From NCBI RefSeq assembly GCF_000016665.1, contig NC_009523.1, positions 3,967,501 to 4,031,500 of the forward strand: a stretch of DNA of 64,000 nucleotides, read 5' to 3'. This stretch comes from Roseiflexus sp. RS-1 (GTDB taxonomy: Bacteria > Chloroflexota > Chloroflexia > Chloroflexales > Roseiflexaceae). Every line of letters starts with the position of its first letter. Position 1 is the first letter of the stretch. This document shows positions 55,594 through 64,000 of this stretch, in pieces. The notes beneath the pieces were generated by a model. The model saw nothing but the letters and a program-made list of their open reading frames with translations. It ran no database searches and was not told the origin of the DNA. A program made the position numbers and the translations under genes.

Positions 55594-57000
55594 TCATCGA
55601 GCGGCCTCGATCTTGCTGGTGTGGCTCGTCTTCGGCATCATCGCCCGTGTAGCCAGCACATGCTGCGTCTGATCAACCGCCGGGCGCGGTGGAACAACCA
55701 GCACCTTATCGATCCGCCGCCCATCCATATCAACAATCTCGAAGGAATACCCCTCCCACTTCACACTGTCGCCGACGGCAGGAATGCGACCAAGTAACGC
55801 CAGCAGGAAACCGGCAAGGGTTTCAAACCCATGCTCACGGACAAGATCATCGGCTGGCGGCAATTTGAGACGTTCGCGCAGATCGGCAAACGGCGTCAGC
55901 CCATCGACCAGGTAACTGCCATCGTCACGGCGCACGATCGACTCATCGGTCTCATCGTCATATTCGTCGGAAATATCGCCGACCAGTTCTTCGAGCATGT
56001 CTTCGATGGTGATCACCCCGGCGACCTGTCCGTATTCATCAAGGACGATCGCCAGCGCGTTGCGGTTCTGCTTCAGTTGCTGAAACGCCTGCGCTGCACG
56101 TTGACTCTCGATCACATACATTGGCGGGCGCAGCAGTTCGCGCAGATTCGGCGGTTCACACTGCCCCCAGAACGCCAGCAGATCCTTGACATACAGAATG
56201 CCGATCACGTGATCGAGCGAGCCTTCGTACACCGGAATACGTGAATAGCCCGACTCCGTAGCGATCCTCAAGGCTTCTTCAATTGGCGTGTCGACATCAA
56301 GAGCGGTAATCTGCGTGCGCGGCGTCATCAAAGAACGAACGGTGCGGTCGCTGAACTTGAAGACATTGTGAATAACGGTTTGCTCAGCGTCCGCCACGGT
56401 GCCATCGGCAGCGCCTTCGCGCACCAGCGCCATAATATCGTCCTCGGTGACCGGCATTTCAGCCACATTGTGCCGACCAAGCAACCGCAACACAACCTCG
56501 GTTGAGAAGGTCAGAAAACTGACCACAGGCGATGCCAGACGCGCCAGCAACGCCATGATTGGAGCGACCGTCGCTGCGACTCGCTCAGCGTTCTGCAACG
56601 CCAGACGCTTTGGCACCAACTCACCGACGATCAGCGAGAAGTAACTGATGGTCAGCGCCACGATAGCCGGCGCCAGCGCCCCGGCGTAGGGCGCCAACCC
56701 AGAAATACTGCGCAACCAGGCATCCAGCACCTTCACAATGCTTGCACCGCCAAAAACCGCCGCAAATGTACCCAGGAGCGTAATACCAACCTGAACCGTT
56801 GAAAGAAAACGGCTCGGTGATTCCAGCAGCGCGAGCGCCGTGCGCGCGCCAGCGTCACCCCGTTCCGCCTGCTGTTCGAGACGCCCCTTGCGCGCAGAGA
56901 CAATTGCGATCTCCGAAGCGGCAAAGAAGCCATTGGCGACGATAAGCAGCAGGATCAGGAGGCTTTCGAAGAGGATATTCGAGTTTGCGGAATCTGTCAT
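55594..57000 (-). CDS. CNNM/CorC-HlyC family membrane protein
   Basis: The 468-aa protein has a DUF21 membrane domain of four helices (NGFFAASEIAIVSARKGRLEQQ, LIVGELVPKRLALQ), two CBS domains (about 200-330; MTPRTQITALD, VLDEYGQVAGVITIEDMLEELVGDI) and the C-terminal CorC_HlyC domain (YLVDGLTPFADLRERL). Family members act in magnesium or cobalt efflux. The ATG at 57000 is preferred over an upstream in-frame ATG at 57033. Confidence 0.92.
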   Translation of the reverse strand: MTDSANSNILFESLLILLLIVANGFFAASEIAIVSARKGRLEQQAERGDAGARTALALLESPSRFLSTVQVGITLLGTFAAVFGGASIVKVLDAWLRSISGLAPYAGALAPAIVALTISYFSLIVGELVPKRLALQNAERVAATVAPIMALLARLASPVVSFLTFSTEVVLRLLGRHNVAEMPVTEDDIMALVREGAADGTVADAEQTVIHNVFKFSDRTVRSLMTPRTQITALDVDTPIEEALRIATESGYSRIPVYEGSLDHVIGILYVKDLLAFWGQCEPPNLRELLRPPMYVIESQRAAQAFQQLKQNRNALAIVLDEYGQVAGVITIEDMLEELVGDISDEYDDETDESIVRRDDGSYLVDGLTPFADLRERLKLPPADDLVREHGFETLAGFLLALLGRIPAVGDSVKWEGYSFEIVDMDGRRIDKVLVVPPRPAVDQTQHVLATRAMMPKTSHTSKIEAAR

Positions 57001-57086
57001 ACGATCATTCGGCACGCGCTGGTACCATCGCATACCGTATGTAAAAGTATACCGTGTGCACAGCGCCTGTCAAGTAATCGTACTGA

Positions 57087-57218
57087 TTTGTTGCAGAAAG
57101 CGAACTGCTCGACTTCAAGAGTTCGCCGTTGGGGCAAACCATTCTGCGCGGTGATCACCTTCCCGACGAACTGGCGGACGTCGCGCCGAAACTACGCGAA
57201 CTCCTCGAAAAACTCTGA
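57087..57218 (+). pseudogene. Short 3' remnant of a coding sequence
   Basis: This frame runs from just after a TGA (57084) to a TGA at 57216 without a start codon. It encodes a helical, protein-like end (ELLDFKSSPLG..., DELADVAPKLRELLEKL). Codon use is like that of real genes nearby. The rest of 57001-57515 has no gene, only the accD promoter region and a small GC hairpin near 57265 (CCCC-CCA/TGG-GGGG). The parent family is not recognised, so this is tentative. Confidence 0.35.
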
Positions 57219-57346
57219 CGATACTTCAAGTTGCAGGAGTCCCCAGGAGAACGCACTGCCTCTCCCCGCCATTTGGTGGGGATTGTCATCTTCATGGGGA
57301 TGCGAAACCTGTACTTCCGATTGTTTTGTTCCAAAACTCACAATGG

Positions 57347-57352
57347 TATACT
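57347..57352 (+). promoter_or_regulatory. Possible -10 box of accD-accA
   Basis: TATACT lies about 165 bases before accD, after a T-rich TTGTTTTGTT. A long leader follows with the direct repeat ATGAGCAT-ATGAGCAT. Confidence 0.3.
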
Positions 57353-57515
57353 GCGTCATGAGCATATGAGCATGTTTTAATGTGACCAGCACGCTCTTCT
57401 CACGTGGTGCGCCCCCAAGGCTCTTGCTGTCGATAACACACTTTGATGTGTGGTTCACATGCGCGAAGGTTTGCGGTCGGGCGACCATCACAGTTGGTGT
57501 CAGAGGGAGGACCGG

Positions 57516-58418
57516 ATGAAAGAGTTGATCCAACGATCGCGCAAGAGTTTCACCGTCGTACAATCCGTCGAGGCGGATGTTCCGGACAATGTCTGGATCA
57601 AGTGTCCATCGTGCCGCGAACTGATCTACCACAAACAACTGGCGGAACGCATGAAGGTTTGCCGCTGCGGCTACCATATGCGTCTGAAGGCGCGCGAGTG
57701 GCTGGCGCTGCTGGATGAAGACTCGTTCGTCGAGCACGACGCCCACCTGCGTCCAGCCGATCCGCTGGGTTTTGTGTCGCCCAAAGAGACGTATGCCGAC
57801 AAGTTGCGCGAGGCGCAGCGCCGCACCGGTCTTGCCGATGTAGTGGTCAGCGGCGTTGGGAGTATCGAAGGGCGCCGTCTGGCAGTTGCAGTATGCGACT
57901 TTGAATTCATCGGCGGCTCAATGGGCAGCGTGTTCGGCGAGAAAATGGCGCGTGCAGCGGAACGCGCTGCGGCGCTCGGCATTCCGCTGCTCACGATCAA
58001 TACCAGTGGCGGCGCACGGATGCAGGAAGGGGTTATTGCGCTGATGCAACTGGCAAAAGTCAACATGGCGCTGACCCGCCTTGCCGCTGCCCGTCAACCG
58101 CACATCGCCGTGCTGGTCGATCCCTGCTATGGCGGCGTCACCGCTTCCTACGCTTCGGTCGCCGACATCATTATTGCCGAGCCGGGCGCCAGCATCGGGT
58201 TTGCCGGTCGTCGCGTCATCGAGCAGACGATTCGCCAGAAACTTCCGGCAGATTTCCAGACTGCCGAGTTTATGCTTCAGCACGGCATGGTTGATATGGT
58301 CGTTCCGCGCAGTGAGTTGCACAGCACCCTGGCGAAACTGCTGCGCCTCTACGCGGCTGAAGGTCGTGCCACAGCGCACAAGTCCGAACCGATCGTAACA
58401 GCGTTGGCTTCTCTCTGA
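57516..58418 (+). CDS. accD: Acetyl-CoA carboxylase carboxyltransferase beta subunit
   Basis: AccD with AccA moves the carboxyl group from biotin to acetyl-CoA. The 300-aa protein has an N-terminal zinc ribbon and the crotonase-like core (DFEFIGGSMGSVFGEKMARAAE, NTSGGARMQEG, DPCYGGVTASYAS, EPGASIGFAGRRVIEQT). The ribbon is CPSC...VCRCGYHM: its second knuckle is Cys-x-Cys, one residue shorter than the usual Cys-x2-Cys. GGGAGGA lies just before the ATG. It leads the accD-accA-mcr-pcs block, so it probably supplies malonyl-CoA for carbon fixation. Confidence 0.96.
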   Translation: MKELIQRSRKSFTVVQSVEADVPDNVWIKCPSCRELIYHKQLAERMKVCRCGYHMRLKAREWLALLDEDSFVEHDAHLRPADPLGFVSPKETYADKLREAQRRTGLADVVVSGVGSIEGRRLAVAVCDFEFIGGSMGSVFGEKMARAAERAAALGIPLLTINTSGGARMQEGVIALMQLAKVNMALTRLAAARQPHIAVLVDPCYGGVTASYASVADIIIAEPGASIGFAGRRVIEQTIRQKLPADFQTAEFMLQHGMVDMVVPRSELHSTLAKLLRLYAAEGRATAHKSEPIVTALASL

Positions 58419-58442
58419 CATGCGTGGCTGAAGGGACGTCTC

Positions 58443-59279
58443 ATGACACAAACACTTACTCCCTGGGACAAAGTGCAACTTGCCCGCCATATGCAGCGCC
58501 CGCGCACCCTCGATTATATTCGCGGGTTGTGCGACGATTTCGTCGAACTGCACGGCGACCGGCGTTTCGGTGACGATGCAGCGATTGTCGGCGGCGTGGC
58601 GACGTTTGAAGGGCGAACCGTCGTGCTGGTCGGGCACCAGAAAGGGCGCGATGCGCGCGAAAACATCCGGCGCAATTTCGGCATGCCGCACCCCGAAGGG
58701 TATCGCAAAGCGCTGCGGCTGTTTCAGCACGCCGAGAAGTTCGGCTTCCCGGTGATCTGTTTCATTGACACACCAGGCGCCAACCCCAACCGCGAATCGG
58801 AAGAGCGCGGGCAGGCGAACGCAATCGCCGAGAACATCCTGACGATGGCAGGTTTGAAGACGCCGATCATTGCGTGCGTCATCGGTGAGGGCGGTAGCGG
58901 CGGCGCGCTGGCGATCGGCGTGGCAGACCGAATCTTGATGCTGGAGCACGCGATCTACTCGGTCGCTTCACCGGAAGCAGCCGCCTCGATCATCTGGCGC
59001 GACGCGGCGAAAGCGCCCGATGCAGCGCGTGCGATGCGGATAACGGCGCAGGACTTGCTGGAACTGGGGATTATCGACGAGATCGTTCCTGAACCATCCG
59101 GCGGCGCCCATGCCGATCCGACCACGATGGTCGCAACGCTGGGTGACGCTATTCGTCGGCATCTGAACCAACTGCTGGCGTTCGATATCGAGACATTGCT
59201 CCAACATCGTTATGAGCGCTATCGGGCGATTGGACGGTACGAGGAAGATGCATCCGGGATCCTTCACACTGTGAATTGA
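58443..59279 (+). CDS. accA: Acetyl-CoA carboxylase carboxyltransferase alpha subunit
   Basis: The 278-aa protein has VQLARHMQRPRTLDYI, DDFVELHGDRRFGDD, the oxyanion region MPHPEGYRKALRL, FIDTPGANPN and GEGGSGGALAIGVAD. It is a little shorter than the E. coli protein (319 aa), lacking part of the N terminus, as in many bacteria. It follows accD by 24 bases. A hairpin lies just after it. Confidence 0.96.
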   Translation: MTQTLTPWDKVQLARHMQRPRTLDYIRGLCDDFVELHGDRRFGDDAAIVGGVATFEGRTVVLVGHQKGRDARENIRRNFGMPHPEGYRKALRLFQHAEKFGFPVICFIDTPGANPNRESEERGQANAIAENILTMAGLKTPIIACVIGEGGSGGALAIGVADRILMLEHAIYSVASPEAAASIIWRDAAKAPDAARAMRITAQDLLELGIIDEIVPEPSGGAHADPTTMVATLGDAIRRHLNQLLAFDIETLLQHRYERYRAIGRYEEDASGILHTVN

Positions 59280-59292
59280 ACTGTAACTGCTG

Positions 59293-59320
59293 CTGTGATG
59301 ATAGGATCACAGTTCTCTTG
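59293..59320 (+). terminator. Hairpin after accA
   Basis: CTGTGAT-GATAGG-ATCACAG forms a 7-bp stem followed by TTCTCTT, 13 bases after the accA stop. The stem is AT-rich for this genome, so termination may be partial. Confidence 0.45.
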
Positions 59321-59544
59321 TAAGACAATACTTGCGAATGGCAAACGGTCCTCATTGCTGCTATCGGGGCGCATCGCACCGCGACGGGCTGTGATTCCGG
59401 CAACCCTCACATTCTGACGCACGTCCGGATGATCAGGACCGTTCCGCGTCACACACGCATACTCACGAAACCAGAGGTCTGTGGCGCCGCCACAGTGCAT
59501 CATACCGCAGTGTGGCGGGCGCCATCGGAAGAGGAGAGAAACCC

Positions 59545-62500
59545 ATGAGCACAACGCGGCGACACGACCGCCTCGAAGGAAAAGTGGCTCTGATCACCGG
59601 CGGCGCTGGTAACATCGGCGAAGTCATTACCCGTCGATTCCTGGCAGAAGGGGCTACCGTCGTCATTACCGGGCGCAATGTCGAGAAACTTGCCGCTTAC
59701 CGTCGCCGCCTGATCGACGAAGAGCGCATCGCCCCGGATCGCGTCGTGGCACTGCGGATGGACGGCAGCGATATGGCGCAGGTGCGCGCCGCCATCGCGC
59801 AGATCGTTCACGGCGGTGCGGATGTTCCAACACCCCTGAAACGCATCGATATCCTGGTCAACAACGCTGGCAGCGCCGGACCGCGGCGCCGCCTGGTCGA
59901 TATTCCGCTCGAGCCATCTGAGGTGCACCCGCCAGACACCGAAACGCTGGCGCAGGCGGTCGGAAATCTGGTCGGCGTCGCCTGGAACCTGACCCGCGCC
60001 GCCGCCCCCTATATGCCGCCTGGCAGCAGCATTATCAATGTTTCGACGATCTTTTCGCGCACCGATTACTACGGACGTATCGCCTACGTTGTGCCCAAAG
60101 CGGCGCTCAATGCGTTGAGCCAGGGGCTGGCGCGCGAACTGGGGGTGCGTGGGATTCGGGTCAATACCATCTACCCCGGACCGATCGAGAGTGAGCGGAT
60201 CCATACGGTATTCCAGGCGATGGATGCCCTGAAGGGGCAACCCGAAGGCGAAACTGCCAGAAGTTTTCTCAGGCTTATGCGCCTGAGTCGCGCTGATACG
60301 CAGGGCGAAGTGACAAAACGGTTCCCGCTGCCGGTCGATGTCGCCAATACGGCCGTGTTTCTTGCCAGCGAAGAATCGGCAGCCTTCACCGGTCATGCCT
60401 TTGAGGTGACCCACGGCATGGAGGCGCCGGTCGAAAGCCGCACGACATTCGTGTCGCGCCCCGGTCTGCGCAGCGTTGATGCAACCGGCAACGTCATTCT
60501 GATCTGTGCCGGCGATCAGGTCGATGATGCAATTGCGCTATCTGACACACTGCGCTCCTGTCGGGCGACGGTGGTCGTCGGGTTCCGCGACGTGCAGGCG
60601 CTGGAAAAAGCCTCGGCATTGCTGCGCGAACCGCGCCACGTCGCTCCAGCCGATATGTACGGTCGCCCGACGATGGTCGCTGAAACCCGTCTGGTGCATC
60701 TCGATCCGCTCGACTCGCGCGCGGCTGCGCAGACGCTTGAACGCATCCGCGCAGAACTGGGAACGCTGCACCACGCGGTCATTCTGCCCGCTTCACTCCG
60801 CCATGCGCCAACCGAAAGCCTGATCGATGTGGATGACCGGATTATTGACCGCTTCCTGGAGCAGGAACTGGTTGGCGCTATCGCGCTGGCGCGCGAACTG
60901 GCGCGATTCTGGGAAGAACATCCCGCTGGCTCGCGGGCGCATCGGGTGCTCTTCGTCAGCAACCCGGATGACCAGCAGGGGAACCGGTACGCCGATATTC
61001 TGCGCGCTGCGGTCGAACAACTGGCGCGCGTCTGGCGTCACGAGAGCGAGTACGATGCGGCGAACCCGGCGCACCGGCACGAAGATCAACCGGGCGCAGC
61101 AGTATGGGCGAATCAGTTGATCCGCTATGTCAATTCAGAGTCGGCAAACCTCGACTTTACCTGCGCCTGGGTGGCAAAACTGCTGGGCAGCGACCGGCGT
61201 ATCGCCGAGATCAATCTGTATCTTCCCGAACAAATCGTCAGTACCATCGGCGTGCACAATCCGGGCTTCGGCTGGGCGGAAAGTCTGTTCGGTCTGCATA
61301 TGGGCAAGGTTGCGCTGATTACCGGCGGCAGCGCGGGGATCGGCGCGCAGATTGGACGTCTGCTGGCGCTCTCCGGCGCCCACGTGATGCTGGCGGCGCG
61401 CAATGCTGAACAACTGGAGCAGATGCGCGCCCTGATCGTGCGTGAGGTGCGTGATGCCAGTTACCCCGATGCCGAGTCGCGCGTTGCAATCTTCCCCAAC
61501 AGCGATGTTTCTGACATCGATGGATTGGAGCGGCTGGTCAACCATACGCTGCGGGTGTTCGGCAAGGTCGATTATCTGATCAACAATGCGGGCATTGCCG
61601 GCGCCGAAGAAATGGTGATCGATATGCCGGTTGATGCCTGGCGCCATACGCTGCGCGCCAACCTGATCAGCAACTATGCGCTGCTGCGTCGGCTCGCGCC
61701 GCAAATGAAAGCGGCAGGCGGCGCGTATGTCCTGAACGTCTCATCGTACTTCGGCGGCGAAAAGTATGTGGCGATCCCCTACCCCAACCGCGCCGATTAT
61801 GCGGTCAGCAAAGCGGGTCAACGCGCAATGGTCGAAAGCCTGGCGCGCTTCCTGGGACCGGAGATTCAGATCAATGCCATCGCTCCCGGACCGGTGGAGG
61901 GGGAGCGGTTGAAAGGCGCCGCCAATCGTCCCGGTCTATTTATGCGTCGCGCCCGCTTGATCCTCGAAAATAAGCGTCTCAATGAGGTTTTTGCCGCTCT
62001 CCTGGCGGCGCGCCACGAAGGCGCCGTGATCGCTGCGCTGCTGCCGGATCTGTTTGTGAATGATCTCCAGACGATCGCCGACAACCCGGCCATGCCTGCG
62101 CCGGTGCGCCGCCTGGCAACCATGCTGCGCGAGACGACCGACGCTGGCGGGAGCGCTCAATCGTACCTGATGAATGCCACCATTGCGCGAAAACTGCTCA
62201 ATCGCCTGGAGAATGGCGGATACATCACCGCTGGCGACCGGCGTGCGTTGACCAATGAGCCGCCCGATCCGTTCTTCACCGAGGCGCAGATCGAGCGCGA
62301 GGCGATCAAGGTGCGTGATGGCATCCTTGGCATGCTGCATCTGCAACGCATGCCGACCGAGTTTGACGTGGCGCTGGCGACCGTATTCTACCTGGCTGAC
62401 CGTAATGTGACCGGTGAAACGTTCCATCCATCGGGTGGTTTGCGCTTCGAGCGCACTGTGACCGAAGGTGAACTGTTCGGTAAACCAGGGCGGCAGCGGC

Positions 62501-63243
62501 TCGAGCGCATGGCGGGAAGCGTTGTCTACCTCATTGGCGAGCATCTGCGACAGCATCTGCTGCTGCTTGCACGCACGTTCCTTGATGAAATCCACGTTGC
62601 GCGCGTTGTGCTGCTGACGGAGACAGAGCAGGCGGCTGCCGAACTGGCGACTGTTTTTGCCGATGAAGAAGCTGCCGGGCGTTTCGTCATCATTCCGACC
62701 GGCGGCGACATTGAGGGAGGCATTGATCGCGCGATGGCGGAGTATGGTCGCCCCGGACCGGTCATCTCGACGCCGTTCCGTCCATTGCCGTCACGGGCGC
62801 TCAGCGCCCAGAACGGCGACTGGAGCAATGTTCTGACGACGCCTGAGTTCGAGGAACTGGTCGAACAGCACATCACCCATCACTTCCGGGTTGTGCGCAA
62901 AGCGGGGTTGATCGAGGGCGCCAATGTCACCCTTGTCACACCGCCAACCTCGGCGCGATCCACTGCGGAAGAGTTCGCACTGGCAAACTTTATCAAAACG
63001 ACGCTGCACGCCCTCACCGCAACCGCCGGTGCAGAAAGTGAGCGCACGATGCCGCACGTGCCGGTCAATCAGGTGGACCTGACCCGACGCGCGCGCAGTG
63101 AAGAGCCACGCACACCGGCAGAGGAGGAAGAAGAGTTGCAACGCTTCGTCAATGCCGTGCTGCTCACCAGCGCACCTCTTCCAACGCCGCTCGAAAGTCG
63201 CTACCGGGCGCGCATCTACCGCGGGAATGCAATAACCGTATAA
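59545..63243 (+). CDS. mcr: Bifunctional malonyl-CoA reductase
   Basis: Mcr reduces malonyl-CoA by two NADPH steps to 3-hydroxypropionate, the key reaction of the 3-hydroxypropionate bi-cycle. The 1232-aa protein fuses two SDR regions. The N-terminal half has GGAGNIG (19-25) and Tyr181-x3-Lys185 (YVVPK) and by family knowledge reduces malonate semialdehyde. The C-terminal half has GGSAGIG (594-600) and Tyr752-x3-Lys756 (YAVSK) and reduces malonyl-CoA. Length and layout match the Chloroflexus enzyme. GGAAGAGGAGAG precedes the ATG at 59545. pcs starts 37 bases later. Confidence 0.97.
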   Translation: MSTTRRHDRLEGKVALITGGAGNIGEVITRRFLAEGATVVITGRNVEKLAAYRRRLIDEERIAPDRVVALRMDGSDMAQVRAAIAQIVHGGADVPTPLKRIDILVNNAGSAGPRRRLVDIPLEPSEVHPPDTETLAQAVGNLVGVAWNLTRAAAPYMPPGSSIINVSTIFSRTDYYGRIAYVVPKAALNALSQGLARELGVRGIRVNTIYPGPIESERIHTVFQAMDALKGQPEGETARSFLRLMRLSRADTQGEVTKRFPLPVDVANTAVFLASEESAAFTGHAFEVTHGMEAPVESRTTFVSRPGLRSVDATGNVILICAGDQVDDAIALSDTLRSCRATVVVGFRDVQALEKASALLREPRHVAPADMYGRPTMVAETRLVHLDPLDSRAAAQTLERIRAELGTLHHAVILPASLRHAPTESLIDVDDRIIDRFLEQELVGAIALARELARFWEEHPAGSRAHRVLFVSNPDDQQGNRYADILRAAVEQLARVWRHESEYDAANPAHRHEDQPGAAVWANQLIRYVNSESANLDFTCAWVAKLLGSDRRIAEINLYLPEQIVSTIGVHNPGFGWAESLFGLHMGKVALITGGSAGIGAQIGRLLALSGAHVMLAARNAEQLEQMRALIVREVRDASYPDAESRVAIFPNSDVSDIDGLERLVNHTLRVFGKVDYLINNAGIAGAEEMVIDMPVDAWRHTLRANLISNYALLRRLAPQMKAAGGAYVLNVSSYFGGEKYVAIPYPNRADYAVSKAGQRAMVESLARFLGPEIQINAIAPGPVEGERLKGAANRPGLFMRRARLILENKRLNEVFAALLAARHEGAVIAALLPDLFVNDLQTIADNPAMPAPVRRLATMLRETTDAGGSAQSYLMNATIARKLLNRLENGGYITAGDRRALTNEPPDPFFTEAQIEREAIKVRDGILGMLHLQRMPTEFDVALATVFYLADRNVTGETFHPSGGLRFERTVTEGELFGKPGRQRLERMAGSVVYLIGEHLRQHLLLLARTFLDEIHVARVVLLTETEQAAAELATVFADEEAAGRFVIIPTGGDIEGGIDRAMAEYGRPGPVISTPFRPLPSRALSAQNGDWSNVLTTPEFEELVEQHITHHFRVVRKAGLIEGANVTLVTPPTSARSTAEEFALANFIKTTLHALTATAGAESERTMPHVPVNQVDLTRRARSEEPRTPAEEEEELQRFVNAVLLTSAPLPTPLESRYRARIYRGNAITV

Positions 63244-63280
63244 AATACATACTGGGGATCTTGTCAGGAGAAAAGGACCT

Positions 63281-64000
63281 ATGACCACCATCGAATCCGC
63301 TCTTCGCCCGCCGCGCACCAATCCGGTGCGCACGCGCGCCGACTGGGAGGCGCAGCGCCAGGCCGCGCTCGCCGACCCCGGCGCATTCCATGGCGCAATC
63401 GCCCGTAGCGCCATTCACTGGTATGACCGACGCCTTGGCGCATGGATCACCTGGGATGAAGAGGGCGGTTGCTGGAAAGGACTGCGCCACAGCGATGGCG
63501 CACCTGTCGATGTGCCCTACGGTCCTGAGTATGAGCCGTGGGAACGCGCGTTCAACGGCGACGATCCGCCGTTCTACCGCTGGTTCGAGGGCGGGTTGAC
63601 GAATGCCTGCTTCAACGAGGTGGATCGCCACGTGTTGACCGGGTATGGCGATGAGGTGGCGTTCTACTTCGAAGGTGACCGCTGGGACTCCTCGCTCAAC
63701 AATGGACGCGGCGGTCCGGTTGTCAGTTTCGCCGTGACCCGCAAGCAACTAATGCTCGAAGTGGTCAAAGCGGCGCAGGTGCTGCGTGATCTGGGGCTGA
63801 AGACGGGGGATCGCATCGCTCTGAACATGCCCAATATCATGGAACAGATCTACTACACTGAGGCAGCCAAGCGCCTGGGGATCATCTACACGCCGGTATT
63901 CGGCGGCTTCTCCGATAAGACCCTCAGCGACCGCATTCACAACGCAGGCGCACGCCTGGTGATCACCAGCGATGGCGCCTATCGCAATGCACAGGTCGTC
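63281..64000 (+). CDS. pcs: Propionyl-CoA synthase, 5' part, runs off window
   Basis: Pcs is a very long fused enzyme (3-hydroxypropionyl-CoA synthetase, dehydratase, acryloyl-CoA reductase) that turns 3-hydroxypropionate into propionyl-CoA. The 240 visible codons show the N-terminal extension and the start of an acyl-CoA synthetase domain (WERAFNGDDPPFYRWFEGG, NACFNEVDRHV, GDRIALNMPNIMEQIYYTEAAKRLG, VFGGFSDKTLSDRI). AGGAGAAAAGGACC precedes the ATG. The position right after mcr supports the call strongly. The catalytic parts lie beyond the window. Confidence 0.93.
   Translation, partial: MTTIESALRPPRTNPVRTRADWEAQRQAALADPGAFHGAIARSAIHWYDRRLGAWITWDEEGGCWKGLRHSDGAPVDVPYGPEYEPWERAFNGDDPPFYRWFEGGLTNACFNEVDRHVLTGYGDEVAFYFEGDRWDSSLNNGRGGPVVSFAVTRKQLMLEVVKAAQVLRDLGLKTGDRIALNMPNIMEQIYYTEAAKRLGIIYTPVFGGFSDKTLSDRIHNAGARLVITSDGAYRNAQVV

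Overview
The window looks like chromosome from a filamentous anoxygenic phototroph of the Chloroflexota, most likely Roseiflexus or a close relative. The gene content points there: a fused malonyl-CoA reductase directly followed by the start of a propionyl-CoA synthase (3-hydroxypropionate carbon fixation), a PucC-family transporter, and a PuhE-like photosynthetic complex assembly protein. High GC, many GC-rich hairpin repeats, and Thr/Pro-rich secreted tails fit this group. The genus is inferred from gene content; no search was run.

Layout. 1-10 kb: the 3' end of a secreted CAP-domain protein, a block of ~237-bp tandem repeats, uvrC (-), ilvD (+), a large BNR/Asp-box beta-propeller protein (+), and a sigma-70 factor (-). 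10-12.4 kb: an intact IS4-superfamily element inserted in the loop of a dispersed hairpin repeat. 12.4-22.3 kb: a DUF58 gene coupled to mnmE, a response-regulator/RodZ-like fusion, a dihydrodipicolinate-reductase-like enzyme, and a minus-strand cluster of lipoprotein, cyclic-nucleotide-domain ferredoxin, pucC and puhE. 22.6-31.4 kb: mnmG, a LuxR-type response regulator, tRNA-Arg(CCG), a ROK kinase with a SIS isomerase, accB, xseA, xseB and a duplicated-domain membrane protein. 31.6-38.3 kb: an AEC transporter, a spermidine-synthase-like membrane fusion, yggT, hisG-hisD, a membrane protein and a Uma2 nuclease with a premature stop. 38.5-46.6 kb: a histidyl-tRNA-synthetase-like gene leading a DUF4129/MoxR/DUF58 operon, a sensor kinase and mutY. 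46.7-51 kb: a histone-deacetylase-like gene, hisH, hisA, a coiled-coil gene and hisF. 51-53.3 kb: a 2.2-kb palindrome-rich repeat array with a nested MITE-like insertion. 53.3-64 kb: a MoaD-MoaE fusion, a membrane glycosyltransferase-like protein, a CorC/HlyC protein, accD-accA, mcr and the 5' part of pcs.

How the genes work together. Acetyl-CoA carboxylase subunits (AccB at 27.4 kb, AccD and AccA at 57.5-59.3 kb) make malonyl-CoA. Mcr reduces it to 3-hydroxypropionate and Pcs converts that to propionyl-CoA, so 57.5-64 kb is a carbon-fixation block; accC is not in the window. Five histidine-pathway genes lie in two blocks (hisGD and hisH-hisA-hisF). mnmE and mnmG both serve tRNA U34 modification but are 7 kb apart. 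pucC and puhE serve the photosynthetic apparatus and share a strand and probably a transcript with a signalling ferredoxin.

Intergenic DNA is unusually structured: heptanucleotide tandem tracts, multi-hairpin repeats, and two separate insertions placed at or near the centres of palindromes. Several genes have a TATAAT-like box only 6-9 bases before the start codon, which suggests leaderless transcripts.
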